Shown: in pieces, positions 15,805 through 24,600 of the stretch | How positions within the stretch are numbered: the first letter of the stretch is position 1 | Layout: each line of letters opens with the position of its first letter | NCBI GenBank assembly: GCA_964607375.1 | Contig: CAZSJY010000020.1 | Location: 1-30,580 of the forward strand | Direction of reading: 5' to 3' | Source of the DNA: JACNLC01 sp964607375 | Lineage (GTDB): Bacteria > Fidelibacterota > Marinisomatia > SCGC-AAA003-L08 > JACNLC01 | DNA length: 30,580 bases | Notes under the pieces: generated by a model | What the model was told of the DNA's origin: nothing | Databases searched by the model: none | The model's input: the letters and a program-made list of their open reading frames with translations, nothing else | Position numbers and translations under genes: made by a program

Positions 15805-18108
15805 TCATAATTGTTTTATAAATCCATTTACAGATTCAATAAATTTATCAGTTTTGCCTTCAGGTATTTGAGAATAACCGATTATCTTATCGTCAATCCC
15901 AAGCATATTAGCTAACTTTTTAGTCTTGTCATAAGTCTCAATAAACTTATTTGCACCAAACTCATAATGACACTCATCAGTTGAACAACCAGTAACTAAC
16001 ACCCCATCAGCACCCAACTCAAGAGCTTTAAGGATAAAGGTCGTTTCTATCCTCCCTGTGCACATTGTGTTGATGAAAATAACATTCGTTTTCCCGGTTT
16101 TCATATCAAATGTTGATCCATTCCAATGACAAGAAAATACAACCACATTTTTTGTATTAGGTTGGATATTCTTCAGCTTATACTCCAACCAATTACTGGT
16201 ATAATGACCAGGTTTGATTGCACTCGACGGACAATACGCAACACAAGTTCCACAACCTCTGCATATATCTGGATTAATTCTTGATATAAATACATCATCT
16301 CCAATCGGAACTAATTCGCAAGCACTGTATTCACAGACTTTTAAGCAATCACCACAACCTCTACACAATTTTTCTTGTACAGATGGAACAACAGAATTAA
16401 CTTGGAAAGATACTGTTCCTGTTCCTTTAGATTTCAATTCACCTTGAATGATTTGGTTTTGATTTTCTTGAATTGAAAAGTTTGGTGGATATCTAAATAA
16501 GCAATCTCCGTCTTCATTAGAGAGAATCGCCAATCCCTTATCACAATCAGGAACACAAGTATAACACTCACTACACGGACCGCAACGCAAACACCGTTGA
16601 GCTTCTGCAATAGCTTGTGCTTCTTCAAATCCAAATTCTACTTCATCAAAATTAGTAGTTCTAGATTTGATATCCTCCATTGGCATTTCAGCTCGTTTTG
16701 TCTTAGGTTGTGCTTTAAAATTCCGTTGCACTTCGGTTTCAAACTGTCGTGTTGGAAACGCTGTTCTATTCTGTGATTTACCACTAACAAACCTATCAAT
16801 TGATTCTGCTGCAATATGACCTTGAGCAATAGCATCAATAACAGTATTTGGTCCAGTTACTGCATCTCCACCGGCAAATACTCCAGGAATGTTAGTTTCC
16901 ATTGTAGATTTATTAGCAACAAGTGTATTCCATTTGGAGATATTCAATTTGTGTTTATTTGGTAAAAATGTCAAATCCGGTTCTTGACTAACTGCAGGTA
17001 TAATCACATCAGCATTTATCACGTATTCTGAATCCTTAATTGGAATAGGTCTTCGTCGCCCGCTATCATCAGGTTCACCCAATTCCATTTTGACACATTC
17101 CATACCTGAGACTTTACCATTTTTGCCAATAATATTCACAGGCGATGCCAAATAATGAATGTTTACACCTTCATTTTCAGCTTCTTCAATTTCAGCATCG
17201 TTAGCAGGCATTTCATTTCGAGTTCTTCGATATACGATATTCACATCTTCACAATTTAACCTGATTGCAGTTCTTGCTGCATCAATAGCTGAATTACCAC
17301 CACCAATAACGATAACTTTTTCACCAGGTTTTTTTGGTTCATCAAAATTAACTCCCCGCAAGAAGGTTACTGCATCTAAAAATCCTTCAAAATCTTCTTC
17401 TCCTGGGATATTTAATTTCTTTCCCTTGTGAGCACCAATTGCAATAAATACCGAACTATAACCTTTTTGGATAAGCCCTTCAACTGCATTTTTACCCTTT
17501 ATTCGAGTATTTGTTTTTATCTCTACACCTAAATCTTTTATGTAATCAATTTCAAACTTTAGAATATCTCGAGGCATTCTATAAGCAGGAATTCCTGCAA
17601 CCAACATTCCACCAGGTTCTGATAGTTCTTCAAATATCGTAACTTTATAACCGAGTAAAGCAAGGTCGTGTCCAGCAGTTAATCCAGCTGGACCGGAACC
17701 AATAATTGCAATATTTTCTCTTCGTTTCCCTGTTGTCTTCTCTGGTTTTGACATTGGATTCTTCAATTCATAATCGGCTATAAATCTTTTGAGCCAACAA
17801 ATGGCAACCGATTCATCAATTTCATTTCGATTACAAAATGATTCACAAGGGTGTGTGCATATTCGTCCGCAAATTCCAGGCAATGGATTTCGTTCTCTTA
17901 CTACTTTCAAGGCATCATGAAATTTCCCAGCTGCAATCAGAGAAACATAAGATTTCACATTCACTCCTGCAGGACAAGCTTCCATACAGGGTGAAGGATT
18001 TACCCAACCCACTTTATATTTTTCTTTAATGTGATTGGTGAATGACAAAGTTGCGGTATCGTTCTTTAATACTTCCTGGAATTTGTCAGATGATTTATTT
18101 GTGGCCAT
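15805..18108 (-). CDS. GltD-like NAD(P)H:acceptor flavoprotein with ferredoxin and MvhD domains
   Basis: A 767-residue multidomain electron-transfer flavoprotein. Order: a Cys-rich helical domain (C41, C45, C80, C84, C88, C92), the GltD/NfnB-type FAD fold (G-S-G-P-A-G 137-142), a nucleotide fold (G-G-G-N-S-A 269-274) with Y-R-R-T-R-N-E-M-P-A at about 293, typical of NADPH binding, a Cys cluster at 506-522, two ferredoxin motifs (C582/585/588/592 and C616/619/622/626) and a C-terminal MvhD-like domain (about 655-765: C660, C683, C708, C713). The usual C-x-x-C of MvhD is C-H-W-N here. It starts 1 nt after the korC stop, so translation is probably coupled. It is not a glutamate synthase subunit: no large subunit is nearby and the fusions point to an Hdr-type complex. 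It likely passes NAD(P)H electrons to or from HdrA or ferredoxin. Confidence 0.88.
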   Translation of the reverse strand: MATNKSSDKFQEVLKNDTATLSFTNHIKEKYKVGWVNPSPCMEACPAGVNVKSYVSLIAAGKFHDALKVVRERNPLPGICGRICTHPCESFCNRNEIDESVAICWLKRFIADYELKNPMSKPEKTTGKRRENIAIIGSGPAGLTAGHDLALLGYKVTIFEELSEPGGMLVAGIPAYRMPRDILKFEIDYIKDLGVEIKTNTRIKGKNAVEGLIQKGYSSVFIAIGAHKGKKLNIPGEEDFEGFLDAVTFLRGVNFDEPKKPGEKVIVIGGGNSAIDAARTAIRLNCEDVNIVYRRTRNEMPANDAEIEEAENEGVNIHYLASPVNIIGKNGKVSGMECVKMELGEPDDSGRRRPIPIKDSEYVINADVIIPAVSQEPDLTFLPNKHKLNISKWNTLVANKSTMETNIPGVFAGGDAVTGPNTVIDAIAQGHIAAESIDRFVSGKSQNRTAFPTRQFETEVQRNFKAQPKTKRAEMPMEDIKSRTTNFDEVEFGFEEAQAIAEAQRCLRCGPCSECYTCVPDCDKGLAILSNEDGDCLFRYPPNFSIQENQNQIIQGELKSKGTGTVSFQVNSVVPSVQEKLCRGCGDCLKVCEYSACELVPIGDDVFISRINPDICRGCGTCVAYCPSSAIKPGHYTSNWLEYKLKNIQPNTKNVVVFSCHWNGSTFDMKTGKTNVIFINTMCTGRIETTFILKALELGADGVLVTGCSTDECHYEFGANKFIETYDKTKKLANMLGIDDKIIGYSQIPEGKTDKFIESVNGFIKQL

Positions 18109-18109
18109 T

Positions 18110-18676
18110 TTATGCTTTCGCTTTAGCTTTCTTTTTCTGTTTATCTAATAGGTCTATCCCGTAATTGTATCCTCTTTCCAATGCTTCAATATTGATATCG
18201 ATAAACCTGTCAGGTACAGAACCTGGAAGAGCTTGTTTCATTGCATCTAAACTCACAATATTTGTGATAGCAGTGAAGAATCCAACCATTACTACATTGG
18301 CAAAAATTCTGTTTCCCATTTCTTCAGCTATTCGAGTTGATGGAATTGAATACATCTTCACATCTTTTCTGATTGTTTTTGGTTTCACCAAATCAGTGTC
18401 TGTAAGAACAGTGCTTCCATTTTCTGGATCTTTGATAAATTTCTCATACGCCTCTTGTGACATTGCAACGAGGATTTCCGGTGCAACAATGTAAGGATAC
18501 AATACCGGTTCATCATCAATTACTACTTGTGCTGAGCACGCTCCTCCACGAGCTTCAGGACCAAAACTTTGAGTCATCGTCCCAAACTTATTATCATATA
18601 GAGATGCCGCTTTGCCAATCAGAGTCCCTGATTTAATAATCCCTTGTCCACCAAAACCTGAAAATCTTATGTCCAT
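18110..18676 (-). CDS. korC: 2-oxoacid:ferredoxin oxidoreductase gamma subunit
   Basis: A 188-residue gamma subunit of the KOR/POR family, with the family signature G-F-G-G-Q-G at 7-12 and F-G-P-E-A-R-G-G-A-C-S-A at about 38-49. It helps bind CoA and cofactor in the complex. AAAGG precedes the ATG. It is the last of the four kor genes and is separated from korB by a 119-nt gap, unlike the overlapping D-A-B genes. A lysine/alanine tail (KQKKKAKAKA) closes it. The GltD-like gene begins 1 nt later. Confidence 0.93.
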   Translation of the reverse strand: MDIRFSGFGGQGIIKSGTLIGKAASLYDNKFGTMTQSFGPEARGGACSAQVVIDDEPVLYPYIVAPEILVAMSQEAYEKFIKDPENGSTVLTDTDLVKPKTIRKDVKMYSIPSTRIAEEMGNRIFANVVMVGFFTAITNIVSLDAMKQALPGSVPDRFIDINIEALERGYNYGIDLLDKQKKKAKAKA

Positions 18677-18795
18677 TTTTTTCCTTTCAATCGCAATGAT
18701 TGTTTAATTCTTGAAATTGGAAAATAGCTTATTACTCGCAAAGTCGCAAAGCAAAAACATCGCTCCGGTCTCCCGATTCCGTGTTCCATTCTCTA
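18677..18795. other. Spacer between korB and korC
   Basis: A 119-nt non-coding gap inside an otherwise overlapping operon. It holds a perfect tandem octamer TCGCAAAG (18736-18751) next to a locally GC-richer stretch (18760-18780). I see no gene or terminator. It may be a relic of a small repeat or insertion. Confidence 0.5.
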
Positions 18796-19707
18796 TCACT
18801 TCCCATTCGGTCCTGTAAATTGCACGAATTTATCACCGAGTTTTTTCTTGAGGAAGTTATCTTTATTTTCCAAAAATGTTGGTTTGTCTTTATTTACAAA
18901 TTTACCAATAGTTATTCTGTCTTGATAGCCAATATCAATGTCTCGAGTTTCAGCATTATGGTCAATAATTGCACTGTCGTGATAAAATTTCATTAGATCC
19001 AGTCCCGATCCCAAACGATTTCTCCGCGCATATAAAGTTGGACAAGGAGCAATTACTTCAATAAATGAAAATCCAGGTTTGAGTAATGCTTCAGAAATAG
19101 AGTTGGAAACTCTCCTAACATGAAGTGATGTCCATCTTGCTACATACACCGCTCCACTGGATTCAGCTAAAAATGGTAGATTAAATGGATATTCATAACA
19201 TCCAAATGGGGCTGTTGAAGCGTTTGCTTCTTCCGGAGTTGTTGGCCCAGCTTGACCACCTGTCATCGCATAGTTAAAATTGTTGATACAAATTACTGTT
19301 AGGTTCATGTTTCTTCTAGCGGCGTGGATAAAATGATTTCCACCAATCGCTGCAATATCACCATCACCACTTATTACAACTACTTTGAGTTCAGGATTCC
19401 CAAGTGCCAATCCTGTAGCAAATGGGATTGCTCTACCGTGGGTTGAGTGAAACGAATCCAACCGAAGATAACCAGCTGCACGACCAGAGCACCCAATTCC
19501 AGAAACTACTGATACTTTGTCTTTATCAAGTCCAGATTTTTGTAAGCCGGTAATGAAACCAGTTAAAACCGTTCCAATACCACAAGTAGAACACCAAATA
19601 TGTGGAAACCGCTCATCTCGCAGATAACCTTCCATAGGGTGTTTCATTTCTTCTGTTTTAGGTATTTCTAGTTTATTAGTTAATAATTGTCCTGAATCTT
19701 GGTTCAT
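18796..19707 (-). CDS. korB: 2-oxoacid:ferredoxin oxidoreductase beta subunit (TPP-binding)
   Basis: The thiamine-diphosphate catalytic subunit, 303 residues. The TPP/Mg motif is S-G-D-G-D at 113-117, with N-N-F-N-Y-A-M-T-G-G-Q at about 142-152. The cluster-related Cys are C39 and C42 (W-C-S-T-C-G-I-G) and C73 (G-I-G-C-S-G-R). F-H-S-T-H-G-R-A-I-P-F-A-T-G matches the 2-oxoglutarate:ferredoxin branch best. Its ATG overlaps the korA stop (ATGA). With KorA it oxidises 2-oxoglutarate to succinyl-CoA and CO2 while reducing ferredoxin, or runs in reverse. Substrate preference within the family is inferred. Confidence 0.95.
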   Translation of the reverse strand: MNQDSGQLLTNKLEIPKTEEMKHPMEGYLRDERFPHIWCSTCGIGTVLTGFITGLQKSGLDKDKVSVVSGIGCSGRAAGYLRLDSFHSTHGRAIPFATGLALGNPELKVVVISGDGDIAAIGGNHFIHAARRNMNLTVICINNFNYAMTGGQAGPTTPEEANASTAPFGCYEYPFNLPFLAESSGAVYVARWTSLHVRRVSNSISEALLKPGFSFIEVIAPCPTLYARRNRLGSGLDLMKFYHDSAIIDHNAETRDIDIGYQDRITIGKFVNKDKPTFLENKDNFLKKKLGDKFVQFTGPNGK

Positions 19708-20861
19708 TCTACACCCTCCTCAATCGCTTTCAAAATATCGTTTGGATCGTGTACCCATCCTCCTGCGTGTGGAACCAATGTCGTTTTAGCTTGACCACAA
19801 ACACATCGCTCAACTTCAAGTGAAATTTGTCCCAAATTTATTTCTGGAACAACAAATGCTTTCACTTTTGGAGCTAATTCTTTAATTCTACTTTCAGGAA
19901 AAGGCCAAACTGTGATAAGTCGCATAATTCCAACTTTGATTCCCTTTTCTCGAGCTAATTCAACAGCTTTTAGGGCAACTCGTGAAGTAATTCCATAAGA
20001 AACTACAACTACATCAGCATCATCTATTTGGTTTTCTTCAATGATTCTGATTTTCTCTTCGTTTTTCAGAATTTTATCGACTAAATGACGAACATTTTTA
20101 TCCTGGGCTTCTTCATTTATAACCGGATAGCCACGTTCATCGTGGGTTAAACCTGTAACATGGATATTGTATCCATCTCCAGCTTTAATCATCGGCTCCA
20201 CACCTTTCCCATCGAATCGATATGGGCGGTATTTTTCTTTATCACCTTTATGGAATTTACGAGGAGTAATTTGGATTTTATCTGCTTCTGGAATAACAAC
20301 TTTCTCAATCATATGACCAACACATTCATCCATCATAAATAAAACTGGCACTCTCCATTTTTCAGATAAATTGAACGCGGTAACTGTCAAATCGAAACAC
20401 TCCTGTGGAGAATTTGGACAAATCGAAATTAGTTCATAATCCCCGTGAGAACCCCACCGAGCCTGCATCATATCAGCTTGACCAGTTAATGTTGGAAGTC
20501 CAGTAGATGGTCCACCTCTCTGAACATTTACAACTACACATGGAATTTCCATCATAACTGCTAATCCCAAGTTTTCCATCATTAATGAAAATCCCGGACC
20601 GGAAGTTACTGTCATAGATTTTACACCAGCCCAAGTAGCACCATTAATTGCAGCCATTGATGCTAATTCGTCTTCCATTTGAATAAACTGTCCACCAACA
20701 AAAGGAAATCTTTCAGCAATTCTTTCTGCTACCTCGGTGGAAGGAGTAATAGGATACCCAGCCAAAAATCTGCATCCTGCAGCAATTGCACCCTCTGCAC
20801 ATGCGTGGTCACCATCCATATAATGGTTGCCAGTAGCTACTCCAATTGGATCTGCTTTCAT
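19704..20861 (-). CDS. korA: 2-oxoacid:ferredoxin oxidoreductase alpha subunit
   Basis: The 385-residue alpha subunit, with the gamma domain encoded separately. G-N-H-Y, A-C-A-E-G-A-I-A-A-G-C-R-F and G-Y-P-I-T-P-S-T-E (about 35-43) are the N-terminal KOR signature, and T-V-T-S-G-P-G-F-S-L-M is the conserved pyrimidine-domain stretch. It overlaps korD by 4 nt at its start and korB by 4 nt at its end. Both overlaps are ATGA, so UGA is read as a normal stop here. Confidence 0.95.
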   Translation of the reverse strand: MKADPIGVATGNHYMDGDHACAEGAIAAGCRFLAGYPITPSTEVAERIAERFPFVGGQFIQMEDELASMAAINGATWAGVKSMTVTSGPGFSLMMENLGLAVMMEIPCVVVNVQRGGPSTGLPTLTGQADMMQARWGSHGDYELISICPNSPQECFDLTVTAFNLSEKWRVPVLFMMDECVGHMIEKVVIPEADKIQITPRKFHKGDKEKYRPYRFDGKGVEPMIKAGDGYNIHVTGLTHDERGYPVINEEAQDKNVRHLVDKILKNEEKIRIIEENQIDDADVVVVSYGITSRVALKAVELAREKGIKVGIMRLITVWPFPESRIKELAPKVKAFVVPEINLGQISLEVERCVCGQAKTTLVPHAGGWVHDPNDILKAIEEGVE

Positions 20862-21163
20862 TGATTACCCTTTCTAACTAAAATTTCTTCAGCTTCTGGT
20901 TTTCTGGATTCACCTTCTAACACAAATATAGAAAAATCTGGGCATATCATTTCACAGAGGTTACAATTTACGCAAGCACCTTGTTTTAATACGATTGGAT
21001 AATGATATCCTTTTCTGTTAAATTCTGGTGACATCTCCAAAACATCACGAGGGCAATATTCCACACAGAATTTGCATCCTTTACATTGTTCTTTATCAAT
21101 ATGGACATTTCCGTGAGGAACTTCCACTTTATTGATATCTAATGGTACACGCCAATGAGCCAT
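20858..21163 (-). CDS. korD: 2-oxoacid:ferredoxin oxidoreductase delta subunit (2x[4Fe-4S] ferredoxin)
   Basis: A 101-residue ferredoxin-like subunit with two complete [4Fe-4S] motifs: C27-x2-C30-x2-C33-x3-C37-P and C64-x2-C67-x2-C70-x3-C74-P. It carries electrons between the TPP site of KorB and external ferredoxin. It is the first gene of the kor-hdr run, with an AGGTG site before the ATG. Confidence 0.93.
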   Translation of the reverse strand: MAHWRVPLDINKVEVPHGNVHIDKEQCKGCKFCVEYCPRDVLEMSPEFNRKGYHYPIVLKQGACVNCNLCEMICPDFSIFVLEGESRKPEAEEILVRKGNQ

Positions 21164-21251
21164 GTTACACCTTTATATTTTAAATTGATTAAATTTGAAG
21201 ATTTTGAAAATCTATAATTTCCACAATCAGATTTAGTTGTCATATTTAGTT

Positions 21252-21280
21252 ACAGTAATCACCGTTTAAAATAATTTCAA
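21252..21280 (-). promoter_or_regulatory. Candidate promoter of the kor-hdr operon
   Basis: On the minus strand TTGAAA (21275-21280) and TACTGT (21252-21257) are 17 nt apart, leaving a leader of about 80 nt to korD. It is a moderate match to sigma-70 elements only. Confidence 0.3.
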
Positions 21281-21576
21281 AATCGTTTGATTAAAATCTT
21301 AACACAATATACCTAAAATGTATAAAGACAATAAGATTTCCTTCTCCAATTTTACACACCTTTACAAACTGTATGCAAGAATCAATATGAAGATTAGAAA
21401 GAAATATTCGAAAGTTATTGTTATCACTATAATCAGATTATAAATCTAATCATTTATATACCCCAATTATTGTAACTTTTTGAAGCGGTTCAGATTACTT
21501 CTGCCAGTAATCCAAATCTTGTATGTTGAGGTAATTGATTTTTATTTACTCGACTTTGAGTCAAGGTATAAAACAA

Positions 21577-21624
21577 AAGAGCGAAACCCATTAACAATTG
21601 ATGTTAAATAAAAGCTTCGCTCTT
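21577..21624 (-). terminator. Terminator after the giant surface-protein gene
   Basis: AAGAGCGAA and TTCGCTCTT form a perfect 9-bp outer stem. Inside, TTAACA and TGTTAA can form a second stem. On the minus strand the outer stem is followed by TTGTTTTAT. It lies about 50 nt after the stop codon. Confidence 0.82.
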
Positions 21625-21672
21625 CTTGATAAGTGCTATGTTATATGTTCCATTGCACAATAATTAAACTGA

Positions 21673-24600
21673 CTATTTCATTAAGAGCATTTTCTTTACG
21701 CTAGAGAAACCATCTGCATTAATAGTGTAAACATATACACCACTTGCTACAGGTTCACCATACAAATTAGTACCATCCCATTGGACTTGATGATAGCCAA
21801 CTCCTAATTGTTCGTTTACAAGTGTCGATACCAGTTGACCCTGGATATTGAAAACATCTATTCTAACATCACTATTATCAACTAACTGATAACTAATAAC
21901 TGTCGTTGGATTAAATGGATTTGGATAGTTCTGTGATAATCCAAATGTTAACGGTACTGGATCTGTCTTAAATAATACAGGTTCAATGTCGTTACCCAAG
22001 TTGGCATTTATCTCAAATTCAACCTTATTCAAGAAATCAATTTCTTGACCTGAACGATATGCTACAAAACGAACCTCGTCTCCGTTATTACCATAAATCA
22101 TTAAATTAATGGTGTAGCTATCAGTTAATGGGAAGTATGTGGCTTTTGATACACCTCTTACTTCATCACCAACAAAGGCAGAGAGCTCATCGAATTCACT
22201 TGTTTCCTCAAATGTTGCTGTTAATGTCATATTGTGTTCATATTGATGTTGATTAACTGACCAATTGAATCCTTCTATATCACGATCAATCCTTACTAAA
22301 CCATTAGGAACAGGATATAACAATTCTGCTGGTTCTGACATTTCTAACATATACCCAATTCCAGGTTCCATAACTGCTAAACCATACCAACCAAACCCAT
22401 CATAATAAGTAGCAAATCCAGTTTGATTCTTAATTATGATTCCATTAGCTCCGATACTTGAAAGAGCAATGTTTAAATCATTCGTTTGTTGTGGTAAATA
22501 CCCAATCCAATTCCAACCTGACATCAAACCAATAGATGTTAACGACAATTCGACTGGATATCCAATAAACGACAAAGTTGCGTCATTAGACATCTGAAGC
22601 ATGTACATACTTGTAACTTCAAATTCGTTAAGTCCATACCAACCAAACCCATCATAATAAGTAGCAAACCCAGTTTGATTTTTAATAATAATACCATTTG
22701 AACCAAGTGATGCTAAAACTGTATTCAAGCTCATATCTTCCATTTCTACATTTATTGAAAACCAGTTCCATCCAGCTAATTGAGCTACAACTTGTTGAAT
22801 TGTTAATACTACAATTACTGATTCTGAATTTCCACTTTCATTTCCGTGAATATCGGTTGATGTTACCCAATAATAGATATCTCCGGTTGCAGAAACATCA
22901 AGTTCTGTAAAATTAGGTTCAGTTGCATATCCAACAATTACTTCATCTCTAAAAATCGTGAAGTATTGAAAGTCTGCATCCTCAGAAGCATCCCAAGATA
23001 ACATTACAGTATTACCTTCGTTATCTGCAAGAAGTCCAGTTGGAATAGCCGGTGCAATGTTGTCAATAGAGAATCCTTCACCAACTTCTGAAATCCAAAT
23101 TCCTTCTTCAAGAGACGCTATCACTCTGAATTGTGTAATTGCTTCATCTTCTTCAGTTGCATCTTGGAGAGTTGTAACCTCAGCTACATATAAATCTTGA
23201 CCATATGCTACATAAGTCATCACTCCAACCCAACCTTCTTCATCTAGCCTTTCAATTGTGTAATATTCAGTCCTGAGTTGTTCATCATAATATGCAGGTT
23301 CAAATTTAACATAAACTCTTCCACCCTGATCATCAGGAATATCAATTATTTCAGTAATAACGGGTCGGAGTTCAAGCACAACTAAAGTGTAATTTGTTGA
23401 AACAAATTCTTCACCATCTGAAACTTCTATTGTGAATGTAAACTCTCCCTCTTCTGGAGCAACACCCGTTAACGAGTTTTCATCTAGGATTAACCATTCT
23501 GGTTGATCGAATACACTAAAGGTTAAATCAGGAGAATCAATATCATCAGCCTCTAATTCAATCAAGATTTCATCATCTATCCCAAACATAGACTCCATAG
23601 ATTCCATCGTAAAATAAGGTATATCATTTACAGGATTTACTATTAATAAAATCAACTCTTCGGTTGTTCCACCTTCAGAATCAGTCACTGTTACGAGAAT
23701 TTCAACAGTGCCAAATTGATTATCAAGAACATCAACAATTAACTGACAGTTTTGTTCATCAGTCTGACTAAGACTCACAATTGCTAACCACTCATTATCA
23801 GAAGTTAATGAAAATTCAAGTGTTTGTTCGTTAGTTTCTATATCAACATCTGTTGCAGATATTTCAACTGTAAAATCTATATCTTCATCAGTTACTAAAT
23901 CACCAATTGGATTTAAAACTGGAGCATCATTTACAGATTCCACTATCACTTCTACATCATCAGAAGCTATTGCTCTACCTTGGTTGTCGTTTACAGTAAA
24001 AGTCAATACTTCAGTTCCGAACCAATTTTCTGGTCCATTAACAGAAACACCATAACCATCAATCTCAACAACAAGGTTAATATTACCTGAAACAGATAAT
24101 GTTAGCTCATCACCATCAACATCGCTTAGATAGTCATTAAAATCTACAATTAGATTACCATCTTCCTCAAATGTTACCATATCAGGAAGATCTATTATTG
24201 GTGCATCGTTAATTGGAGCTATAGCAATTAGCACAGTTGCTAGTTCAGAGTTTAACTCACCATCATTTGCAATATAAGTGAAAACATCCTCACCATAATA
24301 ATTCAGATTTGGTGTATAGTTGTTATTTAGGATTGAACCGTTTTGAGGTAGGTCAACTATAGAATAAGACAACTCATCACCATCAACATCTGAACCGGTT
24401 AAAGTAAAATAGATTGAAATATCTTCAAGTGTTCCCAATTGGATATCATTCGCTACTGGAACATCATTCACAGGATATACAACTACTGTTACATAATCGT
24501 ACGGTGAATCAATGCCATCACTAATAGAAAATGTGAAATTACGATTACCATACCAGTTTTCGTTGACTGTTGAAAAGGTAACCACTAATCCATTAATGTC

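Larger units (their letters stand above)
21164..21672. other. Intergenic region upstream of korD and downstream of the giant surface-protein gene
   Basis: About 500 nt with no credible gene on either strand. The right end holds the terminator of the surface-protein gene (21577-21624). The left end must hold the promoter of the kor-hdr operon. A short palindrome, AGATT-ATA-AATCT, lies at 21435-21447 and may be an operator, but it is short enough to arise by chance in AT-rich DNA. Confidence 0.55.

Noticed and set aside
15805..18108. Glutamate synthase small subunit (GltD) as the function of the large flavoprotein
   Set aside because: No glutamate synthase large subunit is nearby, and the extra ferredoxin and MvhD domains within a kor-hdr run point to another electron-transfer role.
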